Positions 24,836 to 40,100 of a stretch of 64,000 nt of DNA are shown here, one piece after another. The stretch comes from Stercorarius parasiticus. Its lineage: Eukaryota > Chordata > Aves > Charadriiformes > Stercorariidae. Location: the NCBI GenBank assembly GCA_013396915.1, contig VWZL01000594.1, positions 496,618-560,617 of the forward strand. The letters are read 5' to 3'. How positions within the stretch are numbered: the stretch's first letter is position 1; the number at the start of each line of letters is the position of its first letter. The position numbers and the translations under genes were made by a program. The notes beneath the pieces were generated by a model. The model made no database searches, was not told the DNA's origin, and worked only from the letters and a program-made list of their open reading frames with translations.

Positions 24836-27800
24836 TGTGATTCTTCCAAAAGTTCAATATTACAGTCCTGATGCAAAACTTTAAAGAGCAGAGGTAAGTA
24901 CTATGCCAGCTTCGTAAGTGATCTGCTGAGTTCTTCCAATTAATGGTCAAAATAACAGCATAATTTTTCCAATCGATTTTCAGAAGTACAGACCACTAGC
25001 CAAACATCTATGCTGGAGATAAAACACCTTCCAAGTGAAATACAAGCAAGCTGGCTAAAAAGCAATAAAACAATTGATCAATACACTGACGCCTTTTCAC
25101 ACTTCCTCTAAAAGTTTTGAGTATTTTTAAAAAATCACTAAGGCTTGAAATCTAACCAAGTTTTGTGGGCAATATATTTTACTTTAAAGACAAATAAATT
25201 GAAATAAATTGAATAATTTTGCTAGGCAAAAAGGGTCACGATCAAAAAGACAGGCAGGTCAGGCAACCTCAGTGGTCTTGAAGAGCCATTAAACTGGATC
25301 ATTCTAACAAACAGCATTTGAATGGAGCCCAGTGCAGGACTATACCCCTAAAAACAAAGAATGCAGACTTTCACTACACCTCTGAGGTGGAGTTTTGGTT
25401 CACGCAAACCAGCAACAAAATGTGCTGCCTCTGCAAAAATGTCCAACACAAGCCTTGGCTGTACAAATACGGCATTGGTGACTTTAAAGTCACTGAAGTC
25501 AGGCTCAACTCAGCTACCATCTCACCTTCTCAAAAAGATGACTGAAGGATGCATTCATTATGCTGTATGTGATCCTGTACAGGCGAAAATCCCAGACCTC
25601 CCCAAATTAGTGAAGTAAAACTGTACCTTTAAGAGCAACTAAACTGTTGGGGAAAAAAACAACCCAAACATAAAAATGGTGGCTGTCTGTCTTTAGACAT
25701 GTTTAAAATTAAGACGAATACCTTTCTGAAAGATGTGTGTTAGTCAAGTATATATTTTAAGGTTCATTACAAGTATAACTGTGCAAAGTATAATCACTTT
25801 GCTATTTAGGAGACCAGATGATGAATTGAGGCCTCTATCTAACTGTGAAAGTCCCAAAAGTTGGTTGCTCAAGGTCACAATACAAGGGTGCGACATAGAT
25901 GCTTCAGTTATCCTCATCTGTAAACCCTGCTTTTAATTATATGAGCCGTCATGGCAAACCAAGTAACATTAGCATTTATAGAGGTATTTTGGAGGCTGTT
26001 TTCCTTAAGAAAGTTATCTAAATCATTTTCCTCTTCCTGTAATTTTCAAATCCCATATTGACATTTACATTGCAGCCCCACAGAGCTCAATGGAATGAAA
26101 GAAGAATCACGTATCAGAAAATTAGATATAAAACAATATGGTTTTAATTTCTTCAAAAAATATTTTCCTCTGCATTGGTCATAACTCTGCACACTCCAAG
26201 CTCGCTAAACATCAGAAAACTTATCAATGAGTAATTCACATTCCTATCATGAATCAAATAAAAGCCTAACTTGCAAAGAAATCGAGTTGCTTCTCTTCTT
26301 GTTTCGTGGTACACATGAAGTTCTTCACAGAACTCAGTGGTACAAACCTATGAACCAACTAAACACCTAAACATAAGCCGTTACAAAGTCATCAGGGTCT
26401 GCTCAGATTCTACCAGTCATAACAACTGCAAAACAAAGAATGAATAAATAAGTCATTTTCTTTTATTAGCAACCAACGATTCGGAGACGAGGTAATAAGA
26501 AAATATACATTTGCATATTTTCCCTCAACCTGGATTTCAGCACCTTTCCTCTGGTTTTGGCTCTAAAAAGGAAAGAGTGCCATTTAGTGGTCAGGTAGAT
26601 TTACTGCACCTTTTAAACTGAATGCAATACTGCACACTGGAAACATTAGTAAGAAAACTGCAAACGTGGAGCGATGGAACGGTTATTAATACTGTGGTTT
26701 TTACTTGATGAAATACCGTAAATGTTTTTTGGAGGGGAAGGATGAAGTTTCATTTAAAGCATGATTTGGAACCTGCACTGAATCTGTGCCTCATCTCCCC
26801 TGGTAGCAAAGAACTACATGCCCTTTCTCTTGGACTCCACCAGATGATAACCTAGGCTATAAATTTTCTGAATACAGAAGAGGATATAGGGAAATCCTGT
26901 AGGTGCTCGCAGGAAGATAACTCAAAAATGTGTTCCAGAGAATAAGTAAGTGTGTTCTAAACCACCAGAAGATGCAGAGGAAATCAGAGTAAAACACACA
27001 TTACTGATTTTCACAGGATAACTCTCCAGCTGAAGATAAAAAGTAAATGGCCAAATTCACCTGGAGCTTTCTTTGGATTCATCACCCTCACAGTTTCTGA
27101 GCCCAAGGCGAGCTGGTTAAATCGAAGCAAAAAGATGAAAGCTCAATTCTCAAATCATACAATTTCTCAAAGCAGATGAAGAGTGTTCATGAATATGGAA
27201 GGCTGGTTGTGCATCTGCGAATCCAGCAGAATCTGGCCTAATGACTATTTAAATAGTGAGAACACATTCACAGCCCCACGTTCCACCTTCCCTTGGGAAA
27301 TCTTCGATCTTTACTTCAGATGTCATGCCAGAGGCATCCGAGGAACGAATCAAGTACAACAGATCCTTTTGTGAGTCAGTGGAGTGCAAATGAACCAGAT
27401 TTCTAGAGATACCTAAAAATGAAGATAAACCGCTTTTTTCTAACCCACAGTGATTTTGGAGACATCTTTTACTTACAACTCAATACCAGGGAGGCTGGCC
27501 TTGTATAACATCAGCTGTATCAGTTGGTGTCCACTGCTTGTTTCCAAGGGACACTACTTCCCTTTACTACGTATTTAAGTAGCTTGCTCCTAAAGGATGG
27601 CACACGCAAGCTCCACATGCACACAAAAATACAGGCTCTAGAAAAATTGTAACCTACATAGTGAAGCTGGAGAAGTTAGCTCCTGAGTTTCTGAAATGTA
27701 GTGCACGTAATGGCAGTGTTCCATTCTCGTCCAAATGTCAACGGCCGTCACCTCCACAACCTAATTTAAAATCCTAGCACTCACTGGAAAGAGTCCCACT

Positions 27801-30800
27801 AACTTCAAGAGTACTCTAGACACCAGGGTGCAAAGGTTATCCTTGTCTCTTCAAAGGGAGGGCAACTAATGTGATCTATAGTACGCGGAACGTTTACTTG
27901 CATTTTGGAGTGCATGACCACCAATTCTGGAACCTCCTTCTGGCTAGTTCTTTAAGCCACTGTGTATAAGAAGGTAATTTACTTCACTCTCTAGTGAACA
28001 ATTACGCTCTTAGCTGATTGGAATTTAAGAGCAGGCCTAAGATTAACACTTGACATTTGTTCAAAGCCCTCCAATTTAAAAACAAGAATTATTTGGAAGT
28101 TACCCAATATTTTAAATATCATATGTATTAATCAAAACTTCACTTCTGATAAAATCTTAAATATGAATGTTATGTACTGCATTTAATCTACAGTTAAGAC
28201 AGTATTCAAAATACAGATTCAAAAATTGAAGGAAACATACTTAATACATCATCCTCCTCAAAAATATCTTTTGTAATTGTTCGGTATAATTAATTTGTGT
28301 TCATCAGTTTGATGTTTGAACTCTAGCTAGATGCTTTACACACCCAATAGCATAAAAAAGCTGAAAATCAGCCATCTAAAGTAACATTATTGTATTTGAA
28401 AGAGTGACTCCTGTTTCAGACCAAATTTAGTTGTATAGTTCTGCAATAAATTTATATATAACACCAGTCAGATGCGAGATGCCGTACAAAAATGTGCTAA
28501 AGTGACTGTGCTTAGGCCATCAGCACCCACTTAGATTTAAGAAGCAGGCAATGCATTTTCTACTCAACAAAGATTTCTCACTGTATGCTTTTAGTTTTCT
28601 TTCATATGTTCACTTTCTCTCTGTTAGTTTTGGTTTCAGAGGTACTGACTAGCGTAACAATATAAAACATAAAATACTGTTACGAGATAGCTGCCATCCC
28701 CTGGGATTAAACACTTGACCAAGGTTTCATCTGACTACAATTCCCTGTCTGCCTCTGTGCGACTGTACAAGCCATGTGGATAGCAATGATTATACACAGA
28801 ACTGCTACCCACAGATGACAAATGATACAAAAGAGCAATATATGAAAATTTGATATTGATACTACTTCTGAATTCTAAGCATCTATTTTGATTTTTAGAT
28901 CTACTAATGGGTTTGTTGCTGAAATGTGTTTTTAATATGAAGTAATATATTAAACATTTTGCAACCTGCCAATGCAGAGACAGCAGAAAGACTGTTCAAT
29001 CTAACTAGCAAATGATCCCCAGAGCTGTACTGTCAGTATTAATGATGTCAGGCCACAAACATGAAAGAAAGGAATGATTGCTTACTTTACAGAACAGGAA
29101 GCAAAGATTGCACAGTAAGGTAAGGTTCACTGCAGCTTCAGATAGGATATACATAGCCCCCTGTGCCTCCCAAGGAAGGTCAAGAATGACAAAGACCTGC
29201 ACTCCCCTCCTCAGTCCCTTGAAATTCTAAGATGTAACAAGTAGCTGAAGACTGAAAACTAAGTTGGAGAGTCAGGATGACTGTGGAATCAAGGTTGGTC
29301 ACGAAAATCTCAAAGATATACATTTACTGTGGGGTCCATGAAACTTTTCTTCCTTAGATAACTATTATAACTGTTTTATTTATAAAAGAAGCCAACGAGA
29401 CGTGTCTTTTCAGGACAGTGGAAGTCAGGATTTCTGGCTATATCAGTCAGAAATAACAGCCCTCAACTTGCTGTCTGACCTAGTGGCTAAAACCTAAGGG
29501 GCAGAAAGTTTTCACCAGCTCTGCGCATCACACTCATGTTGCTCTTTGCAATTTTCCGATGTTGCCATAGTCCTGAAGAAGCCAGAGAAGGCAGCTTGTC
29601 TTCTAGTTGCAAGAACATGTTGAGAGCAAAAGAAATGTTAGTAAACCAGAAGGAAACTTTGAGATAACGTACAGTCTCTACTTCAGTACTCTTTGTACAG
29701 AAACAGCTTAATGTTAAAACCATCCAGTTATGCCACTAAATAATAAGTAAATGCATTAAAAAGGTGTATACAAAGTGTATCAAAAGTAAAACCTTATGTA
29801 AAGTCCAGGATACAGCTTAATTAAAGGCTGTAACTTGAAGATGTGGAGCCTGCTGTGGAGGTTAGCAGGGTTGAGATCCTTCTGCTGATGACATTGGGCT
29901 GTACAGCCAATTACCACATGCATTAGCTCTGGAACATCTAATTTGTCGTGAATATAAAGAGAATGAAGAAATATTTCTAAATAAACTAATCAAAACCAGT
30001 TTGAAGTTCAACACATAGCAATGTATTAGGCAATCTCCAGGTTCTGCTTTACTGACACATGGAAAATAAGGGAAGTAACAACCATTTTTGGTTTTATAGT
30101 TTTTCAGATGACAGTGAAACATCACCAGAAATGTTTGTGGGACAAGTCACAACTACTAAAAATAATGTGGACACAGATATTTGGAGGACACTTGCACAGT
30201 CACACACGTACATCCCCAGTACCGTGTGCCACCAGTTTTACGGTTAAGTAATCTGGCAAGCTGCAAAACATCAGTCGTGATGGGAAGCTTCAGCCACTTC
30301 TTTCCTTTTAGCCTGTATTTCTGTATGTGCAAGCAGGAGACATTCAATTCCTGCCACTTCTCTCTCTTTCTACTAACCAGAAGATCTTTCCCCTCCCACT
30401 TACAGAGTGTCTCTGCTCTTGATTTTTAGGAAAATGTGACTGCCTGTTTAAAACAAATTTTCCAATTTTTCACTGAATAAACAACAAAGGCAAGGGCTGA
30501 AATAAATTTGGATGGAATATCTTAGGAATATTTCTATAGAGAAAATAAAAGTACTCCTACATTATGAGCTCTTTTTGCAGGTAAACTGTTACCGTGCTGT
30601 TAAATGGGTATTTCACAGTTTTGACTATGGAGCTGCATTCCCTTGAGAGGTATTTTCACAGTTTAGTTACTGTTATTACAACGTGAGAACCCTGAAGTCC
30701 AATATAATAGAAATTACCCTTGCATACAATTTGCAGGAATGCTTTGTCATGTATGTAAATTAGTAATGCTATTAGGGTAGGAATATTCAACAACAGTAGT

Positions 30801-32569
30801 CAACTTCAAAAATTTCACATAGTAAAATTTACATTAACACAGCACTAACTTTGCATTTATAAGAACCTAGTAATCAGTGATGAAGTAGTAAGCAATCCAC
30901 TTAAGTGGCTTACACTTTGTATTAAGGTGCACATTCAAGTGGGCATTTATTCCAGAAAGCTTCAGTTTCCAGTCAAAACAAGTGCAAAAGCTTACTAATA
31001 TTAGTAAGAAAAAAAGCACAGAGAACATGCATGCACTGCATTTTATACGCTGAATAAAAACAGGCAAGCAAATGCTCATTTGTATGGAGTGCTGTGGACT
31101 ACCTTTCTGTGTGAACATGAGGAAAAGTTTGTAAAAGCACAAAAAAAAAGGTTTAGCCGTTTATTTTCCATATGCCTTTGGAATTCATCCAATATTCAGT
31201 TAATTCATAAACTAGCTCTCAGGCCCCATGCCTGATCAGCAAAGTTAGTGCTAATGTCAAAAAGCATTTTGATTCACTAAGAAAAAAAAAAAAACAAACA
31301 TGATCATACCTTAAATTTTAATTCTTTTTCTAATCTTTTAAATGTCTAAATTTCTTATGGGCTTCAGATATGTACCATTGCCTCCCTGATACAGAGTGCA
31401 TGTACCATGGAGACCTTACACTAAAAAAATCCCTCAGAGTCTAGCAAAGGCATAAGCGGGGCCATGACCCTGGTATATAATGGGAACAGTGGCAGAGGTA
31501 TGCTTTGTAGAAGGATTTGCTGTTTAAGAATCTGATTAACCTTTATTAATTAGGTACTGGATAGAGGGGGATTACCATTCAACATCTCAGTAGCTTGTGT
31601 TGATTTACAGTGATATGACTAAAACTGTAGTTGTTCTGAACACAATAGTCTTTTTGGATTTTGTTTTCAATGGTGTGGCTTTTTACAGATACTGATAAAC
31701 ATTCACTTCAGAAATACAGCCTCTATAGACACAATTTCCTTGTTAACAGGTTGCTAATTACTGCTCAAATTAACAGTATCACGTAAGATTTTAAAATAAT
31801 TATATAACATGCAGGTAAAGATTAAACGTACCAACACATAAGCAAATAAACACAATCAGAATTATTCTGCCTGAGACACCCTCTTTGTGGTCCAGGGTCA
31901 CAGCTCAAGACCACAAACCATCCCCATCAACCTGTTTTGGACTTTGACGGCTTCAGGTACATGCAAACAACCATTTTGCTGGAGGGACTGGTGGGAGGTG
32001 GGGATGAGGATACAGAAGATAGGATACAATTTCTCCACATTTTGCGATACATCAGATAATTGAACCATACAAGTTTTCCCTAACATTAAGAATACAATCA
32101 GGGCACAGAATGCTATATGAGGGGTGAGTTTGGCCTTTTGTGCTGTTACATTCTTTGTGGTTTTGAGTACAAAAGTTTTGAGCACATGGCATATTAAAAA
32201 GGAAATATATTAAGTTCTGCAAGATCTGTTCTACAAGAAGATGAGTTTCTCTTCTCTGTTGCTAAGGTCTCCTAGATAAAGACAGGAAAATGGATGAGAA
32301 CAGACACAGTTTTAATCCAGAACAGAAACTCCCAGGTTACAACGTTATTCTGGCCTTTTTAGTATAGTATCTATATATAGGAATTCCCTGTACTTACAAA
32401 ACAATTCTTATGAAATGAATTATCACCCCTTTACTGAATTATATATATCTAACTCCTTACTATCCCAAACGTAGGTAGACTACGGTCAGAGGTACAGTAA
32501 GAAATAAAATAATTAAAAATTCCCAACTTCTACCAAAGCATACTTCTACAGTAATTTTTCCTTGTGGCC

Positions 32570-32671
32570 TTAATTCACATATTTCAAGCACTTTACAGAC
32601 ACTGAACTGCTGCTTTCCTTAATTCACATATTCCATTAAAGTACTTTATAGCCACTGAATCACTGCTTTCC
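32570..32671 (+). repeat. Tandem duplication, two units of about 50 bp
   Basis: Unit 1 (32570-32618, 49 bp) and unit 2 (32619-32671, 53 bp) both start TTAATTCACATATT and end CACTGCTTTCC or CTGCTGCTTTCC. Between them both carry an ACTTTA-AG-CACTGAA core. Small indels and several substitutions separate the units. The following bases (TTTATATCTTCATATTTT) may be the degraded start of a third unit. No transposon signature is visible, so replication slippage or unequal exchange is the likely origin. Confidence 0.8.
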
Positions 32672-34111
32672 TTTATATCTTCATATTTTCAATCAATGCT
32701 TGTAGTTGAAATTCTGTATTTGCAGGATCATAAAAGCATATTCCTTTATAAAGAAAAAAAAAGTTTTCAAATAGTATTTTAAGATCTAAGGATTTTTGAA
32801 AGTACCTAAGCATCCAAGATATCACAATTAAAGTGAAAGTGCATTTTGAGCGAACCTCAAAATAACCTCTCTCAGACAAAACTGGAGTGCAGATGAAGAG
32901 GCTAGACATCAGCAATCATAAATCCATCACTGATACAGCAAAACTCCAGTAAGCAGATAAGTGCATTGTGCACATGTTTTCTCAATTCCAGCCTTCCATT
33001 TTGTCCATCATGTGAAAGGTAAACCTAAGGCCCAAGTTTTTAACACAGGTGTGCACGTTGCTTTGCTTAGTCTGTAGGGCTCAACTAAACCAAACTTTAG
33101 TAGATCCAAAAGTTTTAACAACTACGAAAGACAATACCTAGCTCTTCTTGGACTTTGGTCTTATTTCAACAGTCCATCAACCTCCTGGGAGCTTGTGTCT
33201 CGCTGAAAGTCAAGGGAAGAACCCCACGTAACCAAGTGCTTTTATAAAATACGACTTGCGCTCTGAGGTCAGTTGGGTCTTGCAATGTGAAGCACAACAA
33301 TACCTTTAAAAACCAAGACACAGAACCTTAGCTGAGGAAACCTGGGCTAACTCAAATTGAGCGCTAATATCTTACATATATGTATAGCTTGACATGGCTG
33401 TTTAATCAGTCCTCTTGGTAGCTTGGGAATACAAGCAGCATAACGCATTCACATATGAGAAACAGAAATAGCCCATCTGGCTAGAGCAGATACGTACAAT
33501 AATGTAGTCGCCGTACAAGATTGATGCCTCTTCACAGACATATAAAATCATAGAGGGCGCTCACTCTTGCTTTCAGTGATCCTTTTAGCACTAAGAGTTT
33601 TTTGGAGTAAACGTTAATTTGAATTTTAAGTAACACCATCTGAAGCCACCATTTATTACCCGGCTCTGTAAAGGACAGCTAACACCTTAAAACGCTACAG
33701 CATTAATTATGTATATAAATCACTACACAAAGGACACACAGTTAATTTTAATCATTAATTAATTGTTTGCTGTTTTCATTACAAAGACTCAAGGCTTAAT
33801 TAAGTACCACAGGAATAGTCTTTCATGTTTTCTGACAGACGCTGTCATAGATGAAAGTGTTCAGAGACTTTCTTCCTCCTCCCAATTAGGTTTACGTCCT
33901 CTACAGCCATCCTACCAATTCAAGGCTCTATAACAAAGCATATTAAGAAACACCACACGGCGATATGCACGACAGAACTAGTTACCTGCAGGTGACCACA
34001 TACCCCCAGAGCTCTTCCCTTAAAGCCTCCAAGATTCACTCAAACAACTGAACACTGTTGTAACACTATTTATGCTGCACATAGTAGACCTACATTGCTT
34101 ATCTTCCAGCT

Positions 34112-34130
34112 TCTCTGAAATTTTCAGAGA
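34112..34130. repeat. Perfect 9-bp inverted repeat with 1-base centre
   Basis: TCTCTGAAA, a single T, then TTTCAGAGA. A further partial copy (ATCAGAGAGTCT) follows at about 34133-34144. Confidence 0.8.
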
Positions 34131-37100
34131 CTATCAGAGAGTCTTATATGGTTGAGGCTGTTACTGTTAAAATTCATTGATTTTGGAGACCTATGTGCTG
34201 CCAGAAACCCACTCTGCACAGTGCTGTTCAGGTAACACATTAAAAGATACTGCAAAACGTCTTTTGCTAAAGAGTAAAGGATAAACTGTGCACGCATAGC
34301 TGTATAAGAAAAGCAGCTCCCACAACAGGAGTAGCAATTAATTTAAAATAAAACAGCGAGGCACTGTTAAACCAAGGTAAGAGTGTGTCCATGTATGACA
34401 GCAGTTATGCTCCACAGGTTTCTCAACCAATATACTTAAGCTGGTACAATTTGTCATACAAGCACTATGATAAAAAGTCTTAGATAAAACTTTTGCCTTC
34501 TAACTAGAAACTTCACATAAGCAGTTAATAGATACAACCCTCTTGCTCTGGATATCTGGAAGGAATCTTACGTCACTGTTTTGCCATTAGCCCTGGAAGA
34601 CTGCTGATGTTTCTTACCTTTCACACACTCATCTGGGATTTCCACCTTCATGGCAAACACAGGAGTCTAAGCTTTTCTGCAACCCTCATATGGTCAATTG
34701 AGTTCTGTTGTTATTTATTTTGCATGTAAATACAGAACACTTTGGGAAATACACTTCATTTAATGACAGCAAGGCTGAGAAGAACTAGTTATCTTTTACG
34801 AACAACATGAGCGCCAAAACCAAACTACTGAAACTGGTAAAGTCTATATTTTAGGCACCAGTAAGCATTCATGGATGGTCGAACACAGAAAAGCAAGGAG
34901 TAAGAAAGAGTAAATGCTGATCTCCAAGAAAAAAATGCAAACCTAACTGACCAAAGCCAAACCATTCACCTTCTCTGGGAGTCCTATTTAAACACCAAAA
35001 GATATAAGATTTGTATCATTCTGGGGACTGGTCCATGTATTTACTGAAAGCATCATCTCAGCATAATGTTGTATGGGAGAATCTCATGAGGCCCTGCATT
35101 TATTCTCAAAATTATTCTGGAGCAAATATGCTCCCTTTGTTACTAAAACCTTTTTCTTTTCCCTCGTGGCAACATCAGAATGCTTAACGTAGCCCCTGGG
35201 TTTCTTTTTAGGCTAATGAATCATTGCTAATAAAAATCAGAAGCAGCTCGCAGTGCTGTTAATTGAAAAACCTGTCGATTAGACCAAGAAGAGAAAAATA
35301 GTCGACTTCCTCGTTTTCACACTCTTTGCTCCACTAATGAAGTAAAAGATCAAACAAAATTTTTAAAGTCTGGACATTTAGTTTTGTAAGAAAGTGCAAA
35401 TTTGAATCAGAAAGTGCAGTAGAAGCTAACTTACTAAATAAGATGGTATTTACCTGAATGTTTTCCTGCTCCAATGAAGAAACCGTATTGTTTCACAGTA
35501 GTCATGAATTAAAACAAATACAATGTGATAATTGCTTGTATTTATAGCTCTGTATGTATTAAGAGACTGAACGAAATCTCTGTGGTAATGAGGTTTAAAC
35601 TGTTGGTTGATTAGTAATATGGCAGTTTCAATATCATCTCTCTTACATCTTTTACAGCACTTAAAGGACAGTTTAAATAATAATGTTGCCTACATCAGAA
35701 AAAAAATAAGTGTTTCTGATTTGTTACCCACATCATGAGGGAAAAAAAAAGAAAAAAAATTGCACTCTGATCAGCATCTGCTAAGTTTAAAGTAAGTGCC
35801 TGTTACAAAAAATCATAAAAATATGATTTTGATTAAGAATCAGGGTCACAGAGGTAAGAAACACAACAGTGGAAGTCTAGGCACATCTGTTGAATTCCCT
35901 CCCCTCAGCACCTATCTTTCCTCTGCATCACTTCAGGCATCACTCAGATCTCTGAATGCTAGGTACGAATCAAAATAAGGAAAAAGCTGAAACGTAGAAA
36001 ACTCTCAAGGCAACTGGCCGCAGTCTCATAACTGACATAATGGAAAGCTGATAGGAAACATACTGTAGGAAACATCCTCTGCTGGCAGGAAAAATAAAGA
36101 AAAACAAACAAAAAGAACAGGCCAGATGAGGTAATTAGCTCTTTCCATCTGTAACTTCTGTGTTATCCAGCCCTTCTAGGTGAACTGAACACTTCTGGTG
36201 AAGTGATTAGCAGTGAAAGAGGTAAAGCTGGCATGTAAAATTTCAACAGTAAGCTTTAGGGTTATTTGCCTACCGCTGTCAACGGGTAGTTTATACTAGT
36301 TGGAGCAATCATGACAAATTCTTTTTCAAATACATTGGCTTTCACTGCAGGTATTTGGAAACAACCCAGTAAAATGGGGCTTGTTAGGCATAGCTGCAGA
36401 TTGAGTTTATCTCATATTTAGGAAGTCATCTCTATAGCTGTAGAAGTTAGCAACTTAATTTGCTTTGAATTTAAAAATTAAAATTAATGGCAGCAAAAGA
36501 AAACAATTTTCAGCTCAATTTCAGCATAATGAACAGGAGCTGCATACACAAACAACAAAAGCAGTCTGCATTTTAAGATTACATAGTGAACTTGATTCTC
36601 CAGCAGTTCTTGAAATGGAATTCCCATTTCAGTCAATTACAGACTGTTTACTCCATTGCTTTTTGAGCCTTCAAACACCACTGGGTTTAATTAATTAAAC
36701 AAATAAGCAACAGTTTGATTAATCAAGTGCACACACAAAAGCCGTTGAAAAATCAGGTTCAAGGAAACCTTCCCAGCAGCTTCAAGAGGCTTTGCCATCA
36801 GGCTCTGCAAGACCACATCAATAATGGTCTACTATGAAAAGAAATAAAAGACAAATAAGAGAACTGAGATTCTGCAGATATGTGCACTCATGTGACTACG
36901 GCTTTACCACAGAACCTAACAGGCACCTAGCACTTCTCAAATACAACCCGGTTGCATTTGCAAAATGCAGCTTGAGCCCTTAATCTGTTTTAAGAAGCCA
37001 AGAGAGAATCCCTAAAAACAACAGTAGGATTCATGTCAGCAGGCATCGACACATGGGTTGGTTGCTTAGACTCCTTTATAGCTCATGCAGAGAAATGGGC

Positions 37101-40100
37101 ACATCTGAAGTATGACTCATCTGACATACTCTGCATGCCTGTGCCATGACAAGCCCTAGTGCTCATCAGCCACCGAGTGCAGAAGAGTCCTTGAAGGCTA
37201 GTTCAAAAGTAGATGTCTAAAATTTAGCAATACGAATTTCAGTCCTGGGCAGTGACAGAGAGAAAAGGGGAGAGAGATTGTAAAAATAGCAGTCTGAGGG
37301 TTGCCTTCACTCATGCTCTAAGAACAGTGAGAGACATTGTAGGAAAAAGTGATATATCTCTGGACGTCAACCTAGACACTCAAAATGCCTGCTGATAATG
37401 CTAACCAAGGACTGCAGTTAAAGAAAGGTCTTTAGTCCTAGGGACTTAATTTCTGCCTGGATACTTAGCCAAAGAAACCAAAGATTGGATGAACAGCACC
37501 AACAGCTTACATGGGATAGCTTGCAAGATCACCGCTATCAGTATGCCCATGCAGAAAAATATCTGGGCAGCTCTTAAATCATCCCCTGAACCACGTTTTA
37601 AGGCAAATTGCCATTGATCTTGATTTGTCTTAAAATGCCAAGCTGTAAACTGTAGAGGTTCAGGAACTAATTCGCTAACAGCTCAGATATCTGGGCAGAA
37701 GGCACAGGCTTACTAACAGGACAGTTCTCAGTATTAACTAAATCATAGAGTCAAGTCATGATTCTAAGTAGTTAGCAACAGTAGAACATATAGAGACAGG
37801 CATGTTTCCATGCCCTTCGAAGTCTTCAAATAAGAGAAATTCCTGAAAGTCATATGCACAACCAAGGCAGACCCTATGCGGGCAGATACATGAAGAAAAA
37901 CCAAACTGATGCGTCTCTAGTAGAAGGAAGATTGCAATTACACATGACCAAAAACCAAACTGAGATAATTTAAAAATGCTGAATAGAACTCATGGTGTAA
38001 GAGTGACATGGAAGAAAAAACAAACAAAAACCTCTCAAAGTTACAGTTCACCTAAATAACTGACACTAATTATGACAATGACACGAAACTACAATGCATG
38101 AAGAAATATTCATCCTACAAAAACGTTTCACATTAATATAATTAGGCTGCATTCATATATCAATAATTGACAACTCTTATTTCTTCCAGCTAAGTGGTTT
38201 TAAATAACTACAAAATACAAGGAATGTAGGTTACTATGGTGATCAGTATAATTCAGGAATAATTGGTTTATATTTTAAACAAACACGTTTGATTCTTCAA
38301 CCTGAGGCTCAGAAAACATTTAGTAGCCACTTTGAACTTCAGTTTTCCTGCTTAAAGCCCATGATGTACTGAGGAAACTATGACCCTCTCAAAGTGAATA
38401 ATGCATTAAAATCATGATGCTGAACACGTATAAACCCATAGCAATCTGCCTTTGATTTCTGTTGACTGATAATATTTGAAACAGAAAAAGTATCACACAA
38501 TTTGCCTGTAAATTGATATGACTACATTTAATAGATCAATTTTCAGGCATGGTATTCCAGGGTGCGATCTCCCCATCATGACACAGACCACGTTAGGCCA
38601 GACCAGTGTTCAGATGCAAAACCAGTGGAAGAGCAGGAAACACCTGTGACTTAGGGGTTGGTTCTGTTGCCTTGACAAGAGCCCTGGCTCCCTGTCCCCA
38701 TATCGCATAAGGCGATACAGTGCCTTTTCATAGTTACGGCATAGAGAGGCAGATGCTTAGTCCATTAACATAACTAAGCCCAACACTACTGAGTTTTTTC
38801 CGGAACTGAAGTGACTTATACTGGCTCATAAAAATCCATGTTTGTTGTCTGGATGAAAGATGTCAAAATATTTTTCACACGAGTAGGGATGGTCAATTAT
38901 GTGTTCTTTCAATATTTCTGTATTTTCTTCTAGTTTTGAAAGAAAGTATTTTTCCAATTCTGCAAATAAACAGATGTTAGCAATATCATAATTAATAATT
39001 TCTATAACAGAAGCATCTAAACTCTCAATACTAGTGGACAGCAGGGAAGAGTAACAGAGGAGAAGGTCTTATAACTACAGGATCCAGACAGCCACAAAAC
39101 AGTCCAATTTACAATTGGATATAGGACATACTGGTGAGTGTAGATCACAAAAATGGCTCAGTTTTGCCATCTTGGTGGGCTTTTTTTCCCCACTCGTTAT
39201 AGTTTGTTTTCCAAATTGGGTTTTAAACTAAAAATACAGTTAGGGATATAATTCCATTAACATCGCTTGTGATGCCATAAAATCTTTTGAGATTCTTTAA
39301 GAGCTTCAGGTAAAATATGGATACACGCAGGGAATAAACACTTGTGAACTAAACGTATTTTACACGTTGGAACAATATGCATGACAAGAGCACACCTATA
39401 GATCTGCTGAAGGCAGAATGACAGCAAAGAGCCCTGGAGCCCTTGGACCAGCCCCTTCTTCTGTCCAGGCTGATTATCACAGCCTGAGGATGCAGCTCTT
39501 GATAATCCTTAATCCTGACACTCCAGATCAGAATCTCCTCTTTGCTTCCATGCACTGTCAATCAAAAGACTAAGCTCCCTGTAGAGCATTTTGTTTCATT
39601 ATTGTAAATTTTAAAGGTATTTACTTTCTCTTTTGTTAAGAGTAAACATCACTTGCAAAATTACAGCAAAAAAAGGCATTACAAAAACATTTCTCAAACA
39701 ATCAAGTTAGTACCAATATCTTATTGCAAAACACTTACTGCAAATTGTTAAACTGCAGGATATATTATAGCATTTGGAATCACAGTATAAAAACACCTAT
39801 GAAATAAAGAATGCATCCCAACAGGATCTTTATGTGAGAGAGAAATACCGATGAGCAAATCTTGCAAAGGATTATACAGACAATCTGTGGTACACATAGA
39901 AGAAGATCTCAAATTTCCTGAATCGAGACTACGCACTTTTCCTGTAAACTGTTTGATTTATTTCTGCTTGTCCAGAGTAGGGCTGTAATTCCATTACAGT
40001 TTCTGGGAAGACCATAAAACATACCAGAAAAGAAGCTGTTCAGAATACAAAAGACTAACATATAAGTGGAATGTTAGTGCTGGTTTTATTTAAGATATTT

